Assembly (NCBI RefSeq): GCF_021172045.1
Contig: NZ_CP087164.1
Span: forward strand, 2,356,001-2,420,000
Direction of reading: 5' to 3'
Source of the DNA: Capillimicrobium parvum
Lineage (GTDB): Bacteria; Actinomycetota; Thermoleophilia; Solirubrobacterales; Solirubrobacteraceae
DNA length: 64,000 nt
Below are positions 1 to 7,581 of the stretch, in pieces. The stretch's first letter is position 1; each line of letters opens with the position of its first letter. The position numbers and the translations under genes were made by a program. Below the pieces are notes generated by a model, which was given only the letters and a program-made list of their open reading frames with translations, had not been told where the DNA came from and ran no database searches.

Positions 1-1
1 G

Positions 2-295
2 CTGCGCTACGACCCGGAGACGGGCCAGCTGCTCAACGGGACGATGCTCGACTACTTCGTCCCGACCGCGTGCGACATGCCGCCGATCGAGCTCGTGCAC
101 ACCGAGGTCGCGTCGCCCGTCACGCCGTTTGGCGTCCGTGGGGTGGGGGAGACCGGGACCATCCCGGCGGGCGCCGCGATCGCCAACGGCATCTGTGACG
201 CGCTCAGCGGGCTGGGCGTGGAGATCTCCCGCCTCCCGCTGACGCCGGAGCTGGTCTGGCGGGAGATCCAGCGAGCGAGAGGCGTGCCCGCATGA
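2..295 (+). CDS. Molybdenum hydroxylase large subunit (CoxL/XdhB type), C-terminal fragment
   Basis: The last 97 residues of a xanthine-dehydrogenase-family large subunit; the rest lies left of the window. The motif GVRGVGETGTIP holds the catalytic glutamate (GxGE) that sits next to the molybdenum in this family, and the following segment AGAAIANGICDAL is the usual C-terminal helix. The enzyme would hydroxylate an aromatic heterocycle or similar substrate with water as oxygen donor. The stop overlaps the start of the CoxG gene (ATGA), so the two are translationally coupled. The family call is firm; the substrate cannot be told from this piece. It is distinct from the two complete CoxL genes at 54-59 kb. 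Confidence 0.85.
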   Translation: MRYDPETGQLLNGTMLDYFVPTACDMPPIELVHTEVASPVTPFGVRGVGETGTIPAGAAIANGICDALSGLGVEISRLPLTPELVWREIQRARGVPA

Positions 296-912
296 AAGTC
301 AACGAGTCGTTCGTGATCGCCGAGCCCCCGGAGCGGATCTGGGAGTTCTTCGAGCAGGTGGATCAGGTCGCACGCTGCGTGCCGGGCGTCGAGTCCGTGG
401 AGGTCATCGACACCGACAACTCGAGGGTGCGCGTGACGCAGGCGGTCGGCCCCATGACCGCGACGTTCGACCTGAAGATGCGCATCACCGAGCGCCGGCC
501 GCACGCGTTGATGCAGTTCACCGCGGTGGGACGCGCGGTCAAGGGGGCGGCCGGCAACATCCGCACGACGAACACCGTGCGGCTCGCGCCGCTCGACGAG
601 GGGACGCGCGTCGAGCTCGAGGCCGAGCTGGCGATGGGCGGGGTGCTCGGGTCGGTCGGTCAGAAGGTCGTCGCCAAGCAGGCGGGCCAGGTGACCCGCG
701 ACTTCTCGGATGCGTTGGAGCGCGCGATCCGCGGCGGGGGTGCCCCGGTCGAGGCTGCGGCCGAGACGCCGGCCGGCGAGCCCGCCCCTCGCGGTCCCGT
801 GCCCGTGCCCGAGCGGACGCGTTCCGCGGCGCTCCAGGCGCGCGCCGCCATCCTCGCCGCAGCGACGGCGCTGCTGATCTGGCTGGTGGTGCGGCGCGTT
901 CGGGGCAGATGA
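292..912 (+). CDS. CoxG-type SRPBCC protein with C-terminal membrane anchor
   Basis: 206 residues. Residues 1-150 form an SRPBCC/CoxG domain (start MKVNESFVIAEPPERIWEFF; later GAAGNIRTTNTVRL). A proline-rich linker (about 155-185) follows, then a single hydrophobic segment near 186-200 (AAILAAATALLIWLVV) ending in basic residues, which should tether the protein to the membrane. CoxG proteins accompany molybdenum hydroxylases and, in CO dehydrogenase, help recruit the enzyme to the membrane. It starts inside the stop codon of the upstream large subunit. A second CoxG with the same anchor layout lies at 45264. The family is clear; its exact role here is inferred. Confidence 0.85.
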   Translation: MKVNESFVIAEPPERIWEFFEQVDQVARCVPGVESVEVIDTDNSRVRVTQAVGPMTATFDLKMRITERRPHALMQFTAVGRAVKGAAGNIRTTNTVRLAPLDEGTRVELEAELAMGGVLGSVGQKVVAKQAGQVTRDFSDALERAIRGGGAPVEAAAETPAGEPAPRGPVPVPERTRSAALQARAAILAAATALLIWLVVRRVRGR

Positions 913-960
913 GGGCGATGACCACGTGATCGCCGCGACCAGAGTCAGGAGGTGTCGGCC

Positions 961-1725
961 ATGACCACCCGCGTCGGGCTGATCGTGCCGAGTTCCAACA
1001 CCACGATCGAGACCGAGGTGCCGCACATGCTGCGCCGGCACGGCGAGGTGACCGGCGAGCGCTTCACGTTCCACTCCAGCCGGGCGCAACTGCACCAGGT
1101 CGACGCCGAGTCGCTGGACCGGATGGTCGCCGACAGCGACCGCTGCGCGCGCGAGCTCAGCGACGCCCGCGTCGATGCGCTGGTGTACGCGTGCCTCGTG
1201 GCGATCATGGTCCGCGGTCACGGAGCGCACGAGTCCTCCGAGCAGCATCTGGCCGAGGTGGCGGCCGCCAACGGCGGAGCCGCACCGGTGGTCAGCAGCG
1301 CAGGCGCGCTGATCGGCGCCATGGAGGCGCTCGGGCTGCAACGCGTCGCGATCATCACCCCGTACCTGCCGGAGCTGACCGCTGCGGTCGCCGGCTACAT
1401 CGAGTCCTACGGGATCACGGTGACGGACGCGGTGTCGCTCGGCGTGGCCGACAACGTCGAGGTGGCGGGGATCTCCGAGGCGCGGCTCGTCGAGCACGCC
1501 CGGCGGCTGGACACGACCGCGGCCGACGGCGTGGTCCTGTCCTGCTGCGTGCAGATGCCGTCGCTGTCGGCGATCGCGCCGGTGGAGGCCGAGCTCGGGA
1601 TCCCGATCCTCTCGGCCGCGACCGCGACGGTGTACCAGCTGCTGCGGGCGCTGGACCGGCCGCCGGTGGTCCCGGGGGCGGGGCGGCTGCTGTCGGGCGA
1701 ACCGGTCGGTGCCGGCGGCGGCTGA
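961..1725 (+). CDS. maiA: Maleate cis-trans isomerase
   Basis: 254 residues of the Asp/Glu racemase superfamily, resembling Nocardia maleate isomerase throughout: VGLIVPSSNTTIETE at the N-terminus, YACLVAIM carrying the first catalytic cysteine (Cys78) and SCCVQMPS carrying the second (Cys195). The enzyme converts maleate to fumarate without cofactor, the last step of the nicotinate/maleamate route. The start at 961 is chosen because AGGAGG at 947-952 is 8 nt upstream; a GTG at 952 overlaps that site and is rejected. It follows the CoxL/CoxG genes in the same direction, so maleate may be an end product of a Mo-hydroxylase pathway. Arylmalonate decarboxylase is the main alternative but fits the cysteine motifs less well. 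Confidence 0.88.
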   Translation: MTTRVGLIVPSSNTTIETEVPHMLRRHGEVTGERFTFHSSRAQLHQVDAESLDRMVADSDRCARELSDARVDALVYACLVAIMVRGHGAHESSEQHLAEVAAANGGAAPVVSSAGALIGAMEALGLQRVAIITPYLPELTAAVAGYIESYGITVTDAVSLGVADNVEVAGISEARLVEHARRLDTTAADGVVLSCCVQMPSLSAIAPVEAELGIPILSAATATVYQLLRALDRPPVVPGAGRLLSGEPVGAGGG

Positions 1726-1749
1726 CGACGCGGCCGCGCTGTTCGCTGC

Positions 1750-1868
1750 GCCCTGCGCCCACCGCCCTGCGTCCTGCGCCCTGCGCCCTGCGCCCTGCGT
1801 CCTGCGTCCTGCGTCCTGCGCCCTGCGTCCTGCGTCCTGCGTCCTGCGTCCTGCGCCCTGCGCCCTGC
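1750..1868. repeat. Heptamer tandem repeat, 15 perfect-length copies of G(T/C)CCTGC
   Basis: From 1764 to 1868 there are exactly 15 head-to-tail 7-bp units, each GCCCTGC or GTCCTGC (7 C-type, 8 T-type). Two looser units precede it (1750-1763). The order of variant units is irregular, as expected from slippage with point changes. It lies just after the maleate isomerase stop and before the lacI-type gene. Because 7 is not a multiple of 3, each strand reads through as different repeats; no gene is claimed here. Confidence 0.95.
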
Positions 1869-1882
1869 GTGATACGTTTCCA

Positions 1883-1897
1883 CCTTGATCGTCAAGG
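1883..1897. promoter_or_regulatory. Perfect 15-bp inverted repeat upstream of the LacI-type regulator
   Basis: CCTTGA and TCAAGG flank TCG (CCTTGATCGTCAAGG). It lies about 70 bp upstream of the chosen ATG of the regulator and just after the heptamer array. A dyad of this size is right for an autoregulatory operator, but LacI-family sites usually have an even-length centre with CG. The assignment is inference. Confidence 0.4.
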
Positions 1898-1966
1898 ACG
1901 GTGGTCAAGCCCGTGAGCGTGGGTGTCTTCGCGGATCGCCGGCCGAGAGAATCGGTGTTTGATCAC

Positions 1967-3004
1967 ATGAGCGGTGAGACGGTGCGGCCGCCGCGGCGGC
2001 CGACGATGAAGGACGTCGCCCGCCACGCGGGAGTCTCGATCAGCACGGTCAGCTACGTCCTCAACGACAGCGGGCCGGTGGCCCCGGATCGCCGCGCGAG
2101 GGTGCTCGACGCGGTACGGGTGCTCGACTACGCGCCGAACGAGTCGGCGCGCCGGCTCAAGCGCCGCTCGGCCTCCACAGTGGGCCTCGTGGTGCCCGAC
2201 CTCGCCAACCAGTTCTTCGCGCTGGTGGCCGAGGGCGTCGCGGCCGCCGCTTCCGCGCGCGACGTGCTGGTCGTCCTGTGTGCGCCCGAGGCGACCGAGC
2301 AGCCGTCCCACCATGCCGGCCTCCTGCGCAGCCAGCGTGTGGACGGCGTCATCTGCCTCTCGGGGACGGGCACGACCGCGGGCTCCCTGCTCGACCTCGC
2401 GCGGATCGGCCCCGTCGTCCTGGTCGACGAGCAGATTCCCGGCTTCGACATGCCCGCCGTGATCTCCGACGGTCGCCGGGGGGCGCGCGAGATCGGCCGG
2501 CACGTCCTCCAGCACGGCCACTCGCGCCTGGCGGTCATCGGAGGGCCGACCCAGCTCTGGACATCCGGCCAGCGTCTGGCCGGCTATCGCGAGGCGCTCG
2601 CCGCGGCAGGGCGGGACCCCGACGACGTCCCGGTGTACGTCGGCGACTACCGGCAGCGGTCCGGGACCGAGCTCGCGAAGGCGGCGCTCGCCGGTCCGCC
2701 GGACATACGGCCGACCGCGCTGCTGTGTGCGAACGATCTGATGGCGATCGGGGCGCTCGAGTACTGCAGGTCGGTGGGGCTGCGGGTGCCGGAGGACGTC
2801 AGCATCGTCGGCTTCGACGACCTGCCGATGGCCGCGCTGCTCACCCCGCGGCTGACCACCGTGCGCCAGCCGGCGCGAGAGATGGGCCACCGTGCGGCGA
2901 GCCTCCTCTTCGAGCTGCTCGGCGACAAGCCCAACGGCGCCGGGGACGGCATGTTCCCCGTCGAGCTGCAGATCCGCGACTCGGCCGGTCCGCCGGCCTC
3001 CTAG
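1967..3004 (+). CDS. LacI-family transcriptional regulator
   Basis: 345 residues. The N-terminal LacI helix-turn-helix is clear ([20 protein letters not shown], about 14-33), with hinge-helix residues [10 protein letters not shown] periplasmic-binding-protein-like effector domain follows ([20 protein letters not shown] to the end), including [15 protein letters not shown] and [20 protein letters not shown] 1967 gives a normal N-terminal arm; ATG 2006 directly before the HTH is a possible alternative. An earlier GTG at 1901 would place the reading frame over the dyad at 1883-1897 and is less likely. It precedes the permease/hydantoinase genes and is a candidate regulator for them. Its last codons and stop form the first unit of a tandem repeat. 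Confidence 0.93.
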   Translation: MSGETVRPPRRPTMKDVARHAGVSISTVSYVLNDSGPVAPDRRARVLDAVRVLDYAPNESARRLKRRSASTVGLVVPDLANQFFALVAEGVAAAASARDVLVVLCAPEATEQPSHHAGLLRSQRVDGVICLSGTGTTAGSLLDLARIGPVVLVDEQIPGFDMPAVISDGRRGAREIGRHVLQHGHSRLAVIGGPTQLWTSGQRLAGYREALAAAGRDPDDVPVYVGDYRQRSGTELAKAALAGPPDIRPTALLCANDLMAIGALEYCRSVGLRVPEDVSIVGFDDLPMAALLTPRLTTVRQPAREMGHRAASLLFELLGDKPNGAGDGMFPVELQIRDSAGPPAS

Positions 3005-3126
3005 CGCGTCACGACGGACGTGCAGGGGCGTCCGCCGGCCTCGTAGCGCGTCACGACGCGGACGTGCGGGGGCGTCCGCCGGCCTCGTAGCGCGTCACGA
3101 CGCGGACGTGCGGGGGCGTCCGCCGG
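2988..3126. repeat. Tandem repeat of about 44 bp made from the 3' end of the lacI-type gene
   Basis: The unit begins GTCCGCCGGCCTC and continues through TAGCGCGTCACGACG to the next GTCCGCCGG. Units start at 2988 (42 bp, inside the gene and containing its TAG stop), 3030 (44 bp) and 3074 (44 bp), with a partial fourth at 3118. Units two and three are essentially identical; the gene-borne unit lacks two bases and has a few changes. The stop codon has thus been copied downstream twice. Confidence 0.93.
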
Positions 3127-3180
3127 GCAGATGCGGGTAACGGGGGCGCATACGGTCGCCAAGAGGAGGAGATCAGCAGC

Positions 3181-3351
3181 ATGGCCCCCGAGAAGCCGCA
3201 CTACGACCACGAGGACGAGGGACGCGACATCGCCGACGAGGCGAAGGACGTCCCCGACCCCGCCAACCATCCCGCCACCGGGTACGGCGGCGTCATCGAG
3301 CCACGTGAGCCCGATTTCGAAGAGCCCGACACCTACGACGAAGACGACTGA
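3181..3351 (+). CDS. Small acidic protein, unknown function
   Basis: 56 residues, beginning MAPEKPHYDHEDEGRDIADE and ending TYDEDD. Very rich in Asp/Glu with Pro, Tyr and His; no cysteine and no hydrophobic segment, so probably a soluble, partly disordered protein. A purine-rich Shine-Dalgarno run (AGGAGGAG) lies upstream of the ATG, and codon use matches the neighbours. The cupin gene follows after 8 bp in the same direction, suggesting co-transcription. No family was recognised. That it is a gene rests on the ribosome-binding site, composition and position. Confidence 0.6.
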   Translation: MAPEKPHYDHEDEGRDIADEAKDVPDPANHPATGYGGVIEPREPDFEEPDTYDEDD

Positions 3352-3359
3352 CTGAGCGC

Positions 3360-3683
3360 GTGCGCGAGCCACTCGCCGTCCGCTTCGCCGACGCCGCGCG
3401 GGAGCCCGAGGCCCCCGGAATCTCGAGCCATGCGATCGAGGTGGGCGGTGTCCGCTGGGCCGTGGTCGTGTACGAGCCCGGCGTCCTGCGCGAGGAGTGG
3501 TGCACCGAGGGCCACTCCGGCTACGTCCTCGACGGCGCGGTGACCTACGAGTTCGCCGACGGCGACCCCCCGCTCGCGCTGGCCGCCGGGGAGGGCTTCA
3601 CGCTTCCCGCCGGCGGCGGAGGCCATCGCGGCCGGTCGGGGCCCGCGGGCGTGCGGCTGTTCCTCATCGACCGGGAGGGCTGA
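3360..3683 (+). CDS. Cupin-domain protein
   Basis: 107 residues forming a single small cupin barrel: a strand pattern with GHSGYVLDGAVTYEF in the first motif region and GEGFTLPAGGGGHRGRSG in the second. The usual metal-binding histidines are only partly kept (His in EGHSGY, His in GGGHRG), so metal binding is uncertain. Starts at GTG 3360, eight bases after the small acidic protein gene. Such small cupins act as isomerases, dioxygenases or ligand sensors; nothing here decides between them. It precedes the permease gene and may belong to the same catabolic unit. Confidence 0.75.
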   Translation: MREPLAVRFADAAREPEAPGISSHAIEVGGVRWAVVVYEPGVLREEWCTEGHSGYVLDGAVTYEFADGDPPLALAAGEGFTLPAGGGGHRGRSGPAGVRLFLIDREG

Positions 3684-3717
3684 GTTGTCCTGGGGCGGTC
3701 AGCGGAGGGCGGCACGC

Positions 3718-3771
3718 TTGCACGGGAGCTCGCATGGGGTGTAAATCGGGCCCGTACGTGGCAATATCCAC
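3718..3771 (+). promoter_or_regulatory. Candidate promoter and dyad upstream of the NCS1 permease
   Basis: TTGCAC at 3718-3723 is followed, after 17 bp, by GTAAAT at 3741-3746; this spacing suits a housekeeping promoter although the -10 match is modest. A dyad GTGG-CAATAT-CCAC (3758-3771) lies just downstream and could be an operator. The gap between the cupin stop and the permease start is otherwise empty. All inference from pattern. Confidence 0.3.
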
Positions 3772-3806
3772 AATGTCGAGCACTTCGCACTGAGGAGGGG
3801 GAGTCA

Positions 3807-5456
3807 GTGGCCGCTGCGGCAGATCGTCTACCAGCGCTGGACATCTCGTACGAGGACGACCCGCGGGTGTTGAAGGAGGCCGCGGTGGAGGACTACTCCC
3901 TCCACGTCGTGCCTCACACATGGCGCTTGGGCAAGTTCCGGCTCACGATGGCGTGGTGGGCCTTGGCCACCGCCTTCTTCTACATGTACTTCTCGGCGTT
4001 CATCGCGCTGGCGTACGGCACGCGGAACGCCATCATCGGCATCGTGCTGTCGGTCATCGCCTATGCGCTGATCAACACGGTGATCAGCAAGGTCGCCGCC
4101 GAGAACGGCCTCACGGTCGCGCTGTTCAGCCGGAGCATGTTCGGCTTCGTCGGCGCGGCGCTCGTCACGTTGATCTTCGCGGCGACCTGCATCTACTACC
4201 TCGTGTTCGAGGGCTCGGTCGTCGCCGTCGCGGCGAAGGAGTACATCGGCGGACCGCTGAAGCTGTGGTACGCGATCATCATCTTCACGACCGCTCCGCT
4301 GGTCTGGCGCGGCGTGCGAAAGTGGCTCGACCGCTTCAACGGCGCGCTGCTGCCGATCTACGCGGCCATGCTCATCGCAGTCGTCGTCTGGGCCCTCGTG
4401 GACAAGGGCTACCACGGCTTCCTGCCGGACGCCAAGGCGCTGCCCGGGACGGACGTGCCGTGGCTGCAGGCGTTCACCGCGTACATGGGCCTCTACATCC
4501 TCATGATGTTCGCGATGGACTTCGCGCGGCTCGGCAAGCGCGAGGACCAGCGCTATCACGCGGCGATCACGTTCGGCTGGCTGTTCTACACGGTGGCGCT
4601 GCTCCTGAACGCACTTGTCGGCATCTTGCTCGTCTCGACGTTCGGCATCTCGTTCGCGCAGCTCGCCGGACAGGAGAGCGCCCTGCCTGTGGATATCGTC
4701 AACCTGACGGGACTCCTCGGCCTGCTGCTGATCTTCGTGACGCAGACCCGGATCAACACGGCGAACCTCTATCTCGCGTCGACGAACCTGCAGAGCTTCT
4801 TCTCGCGCGCCTTCCGGCTCACGCTTCCGCGGACGCTCTGGGTGCTGGTCGCCTGCGGGATCGGCTACATCCTGATGCTGACGAACATCTTCAGCTACGT
4901 CCTTGACGCGCTCAACTACCAGGGGATCGCGATCGTCGCGTGGGTCGGCGTCGCCATGGCCCACGTCCTCTATATCCGTCGCCGCCGGTTGGCGCTGGAC
5001 CGCATGGAGTTCCGTCCCGGCCACGTGCCGGCGTTCAACCCCGCCGGCATCCTCGCGTGGGTGGCGGCCACCGCCTTCGGCCTGGTGGTGAAGATCACCG
5101 ACGATGTGGGCTCGCAGTTCTGGGAGGTCGCCGGCCTGATCATCACCTTCGGTATCGGCTTCGGCGTGTACACCCTCGCCACGATGGTCGCGCGCGAGAA
5201 CTGGTTCGTGATGTGGCGTCCGTACGATCCGGTCAAGGAGGTCGACGACCCCTGGGCCGCGCGCATCCGCTGTCACCGCTGCGACAAGTACTACGCCGCC
5301 CAGGAGATGGACCGCGATCCCACCGCCGGCCACCAGGCGATCTGCGCCGCGTGCGCGAGCGGCGCCGGCTACCAGGCCGCCGCGAGCCGCGAGTCCGCCC
5401 ATCACAAGGTGTCCGACATGGCCATGCCCGCCCACGTCGGCCCGAGCGCGGATTGA
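3807..5456 (+). CDS. NCS1-family nucleobase/hydantoin:cation symporter with C-terminal zinc-ribbon-like tail
   Basis: 549 residues with about twelve hydrophobic membrane segments between roughly residues 45 and 470 (for example WWALATAFFYMYFSAFIALAY). The order and spacing fit the NCS1 family (cytosine, purine, allantoin, hydantoin permeases such as Mhp1), members of which are typically 400-500 residues. The C-terminal tail carries two CxxC pairs, CHRCDKYY and ICAACASG, about 30 residues apart, resembling a zinc ribbon on the cytosolic side. The start is GTG 3807 after a strong GAGGAGGGGGAG site. Lying directly before hyuA1-hyuB1, it probably imports their cyclic substrate (hydantoin, lactam or pyrimidine-like). 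The exact substrate is unknown. Confidence 0.9.
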   Translation: MAAAADRLPALDISYEDDPRVLKEAAVEDYSLHVVPHTWRLGKFRLTMAWWALATAFFYMYFSAFIALAYGTRNAIIGIVLSVIAYALINTVISKVAAENGLTVALFSRSMFGFVGAALVTLIFAATCIYYLVFEGSVVAVAAKEYIGGPLKLWYAIIIFTTAPLVWRGVRKWLDRFNGALLPIYAAMLIAVVVWALVDKGYHGFLPDAKALPGTDVPWLQAFTAYMGLYILMMFAMDFARLGKREDQRYHAAITFGWLFYTVALLLNALVGILLVSTFGISFAQLAGQESALPVDIVNLTGLLGLLLIFVTQTRINTANLYLASTNLQSFFSRAFRLTLPRTLWVLVACGIGYILMLTNIFSYVLDALNYQGIAIVAWVGVAMAHVLYIRRRRLALDRMEFRPGHVPAFNPAGILAWVAATAFGLVVKITDDVGSQFWEVAGLIITFGIGFGVYTLATMVARENWFVMWRPYDPVKEVDDPWAARIRCHRCDKYYAAQEMDRDPTAGHQAICAACASGAGYQAAASRESAHHKVSDMAMPAHVGPSAD

Positions 5457-5494
5457 CGGCGGGCGGTGAACGCGGGCGATCGCCGCGGACAGGT

Positions 5495-5515
5495 GCGGGC
5501 GCCTCGGGCGCCCGC
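5495..5515. other. Perfect 9-bp stem with 3-nt loop between permease and hyuA1
   Basis: GCGGGCGCC and GGCGCCCGC surround TCG. No T-run follows, so it is not a textbook terminator; it could slow transcription or protect an mRNA end between the permease and hydantoinase genes. The inverted repeat is certain, its function is not. Confidence 0.5.
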
Positions 5516-5541
5516 CCCCGATCCCACCGGGAGGGCAGCTG

Positions 5542-7581
5542 GTGAAGGATGACATCGTGGCCGTCGACGTCGGGGGCACGTTCACCGACGTCTGCGTCCT
5601 CGAGGGGGACACGGGGGCGTTGCGCGTCGCCAAGACGCCCAGCACCGGGGATCCGATCGAGGGCGTCATGTCGGCCGTGGAGGAGGCCGGCGTCGACCTC
5701 TCGCGCGTGGCGCTGTTCTCGCACGCGACCACCGTGGCGACCAATGCGCTGATCACCCGGCGCTTCCCTGCCGCGGCGATGGTCACCACGAAGGGCTTTC
5801 GCGACGTCATCGAGATCCGCCGCGGAACGAAGGACGAGCTGTGGGACGCGTACTACGACGTCGCGCCGCCGCCAATCCGCCGGCGCGACCGCTTCGAGGT
5901 GACGGAGCGCATCGACTACGCGGGCGACGTCATCGAGGAGCTGGACGAGGAGGAGGCGCGCCGGGTCGCGCGCCTGCTGGCCCGCCACGAGGTCGCCACC
6001 GTGGCGGTCTGCTTCATCAACTCCTACGCGAACCCGGCGCACGAGCTGCGCATGCGCGAGATCCTCGAGGAGGAGCTCCCGGACGTCCGGGTCTCGACCT
6101 CCAGCGAGGTCCTCCCGGAGATCTTCGAGCACGAGCGCTTCTCCACCACGGTGGCCAACGCCGTGCTGCAGCCGTTGGTCGGGCGTTACGTGCGAGCACT
6201 GGCCGGCGAGCTCGAGCAGCATGGCTACCGGGGGGACCTCGTGATCCTGCACTCCGGCGGCGGCGTGATGACGCCCGAGACGGCCGATCGCTTCGCCGTG
6301 CGGCTCGCCGCCTCGGGCATCGCCGCAGGCGCGATCGCGAGCCGGCACATCGCAGGACTCTGCGGCTTCGAGAACGCGATCGGGCTGGACATGGGCGGCA
6401 CCAGCACCGACATCTCGCTGGTCTACGGCGGCGAGGCCCGCACCACGAACGAGTGGTTCGTCCAGTACGGGTATCCGATCCGCTTCCCCAGCATCGAGGT
6501 GCTCACGATCGGCGCCGGCGGTGGGTCGCTCGCCTGGCTCGACGACGCCGGCTCGCTGCGCAACGGCCCGCAGTCCGCAGGCGCCGACCCCGGACCCGCG
6601 TGCTACGCCAAGGGCGGCACGGAGCCGACGAACACGGACGCCAACGTCGTCCTCGGCCGTCTCGGCACCGAGCTCATCGACGGCGCCATGAAGCTCGACC
6701 CGGCTCGGGCGCACGACGCCATCCGCACGGGCGTGGCCGACCCGCTGGGGCTGGAGATGACCGACGCCGCCGAGGCGGTGATCGCCGTGGCCAACGCGAA
6801 CATGGCGGACGCGATCCGGCTCATCTCGGTACGCCGCGGATACGACCCGCGCGAGTTCGTGCTCGTGTGCTTCGGCGGGGCCGGGCCCCTGCATGGCGCG
6901 GCGCTGGCCGCCGAGCTGTCCATCCCGACCGTGCTCGTCCCACCGAACCCGGGCGCGACGTCGGCGCTCGGGTGCCTGCTCGTGGACGTGCGCCACGACC
7001 TGTTCACCATGCTGCTCGGCACCGTCGACGAGCTCGATCCCGACGAGCTGGAGCGGGAGTTCGCCCAGCTCGAGGACGAGGCGCGCGAGCGCATGCGAGC
7101 CGAGGGGGTCGCGGAGGACGCCGTCGAACTGCTGCGCACCATCGACATGCGCTACGTGGGTCAGTGGCGCTCGATCGCGGTGCCGCTCGACGGCCGCGTC
7201 GAGTCGCTCGACGCCCTCGTGGCGCTGTTCGAGGACGAGCACGAGCGCGAACACAGCTACCGCCGGCCCGGCAGCCCGGTCGAGATCTACCGCGCCAACC
7301 TGCGGGCGACGGGCGTGACGCGCAAGGCGGAGCTCGCGCGCCATGAGCTGGGTGGGTCGATGCCCGAGCCGGTGCAACGGCGCCGCGTCCACTTCCCCGA
7401 CGCCGAGGGAAGCGTCGAGGCGCCGATCTACCGCCGGGACACCCTGCCGGCGGGCGTGTCCTTCGACGGTCCGGCCGTCGTCGAGCAGCTCGACTCGACC
7501 ACGCTGGTGCCGCCCGGGGTGCGCGCCGAGGTCGACGAGTACCTGAACATCCGCATGACGATCGACCGGGAGGCCTCGTGA
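5542..7581 (+). CDS. hyuA: Hydantoinase/oxoprolinase family, subunit A
   Basis: 679 residues. The N-terminal actin-like ATP-binding fold starts VAVDVGGTFTDVCVLE, followed by HATTVATNALITR and, mid-protein, GLDMGGTSTDISL and TIGAGGGSLAWLD, all hallmarks of HyuA/5-oxoprolinase A subunits. With HyuB it forms an ATP-dependent enzyme that opens cyclic amides such as N-methylhydantoin, 5-oxoproline or lactams. Start GTG 5542 follows GGGAGGG. Its stop overlaps the hyuB1 start. The length is normal for the bacterial two-subunit form. Substrate unknown; a hydantoin or lactam is inferred from the permease upstream. The related acetone/acetophenone carboxylase subunits are the main alternative. Confidence 0.9.
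   Translation: MKDDIVAVDVGGTFTDVCVLEGDTGALRVAKTPSTGDPIEGVMSAVEEAGVDLSRVALFSHATTVATNALITRRFPAAAMVTTKGFRDVIEIRRGTKDELWDAYYDVAPPPIRRRDRFEVTERIDYAGDVIEELDEEEARRVARLLARHEVATVAVCFINSYANPAHELRMREILEEELPDVRVSTSSEVLPEIFEHERFSTTVANAVLQPLVGRYVRALAGELEQHGYRGDLVILHSGGGVMTPETADRFAVRLAASGIAAGAIASRHIAGLCGFENAIGLDMGGTSTDISLVYGGEARTTNEWFVQYGYPIRFPSIEVLTIGAGGGSLAWLDDAGSLRNGPQSAGADPGPACYAKGGTEPTNTDANVVLGRLGTELIDGAMKLDPARAHDAIRTGVADPLGLEMTDAAEAVIAVANANMADAIRLISVRRGYDPREFVLVCFGGAGPLHGAALAAELSIPTVLVPPNPGATSALGCLLVDVRHDLFTMLLGTVDELDPDELEREFAQLEDEARERMRAEGVAEDAVELLRTIDMRYVGQWRSIAVPLDGRVESLDALVALFEDEHEREHSYRRPGSPVEIYRANLRATGVTRKAELARHELGGSMPEPVQRRRVHFPDAEGSVEAPIYRRDTLPAGVSFDGPAVVEQLDSTTLVPPGVRAEVDEYLNIRMTIDREAS

Noticed and set aside
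1750-1868. Heptamer array considered as a CRISPR
   Set aside because: Units are 7 bp with no spacers and there are no cas genes.
52-1908. A 618-codon minus-strand frame ending in Ala-Gly-Arg-Arg repeats
   Set aside because: The repeats are the heptamer array read in a frame and the rest is antisense to CoxG and maleate isomerase.
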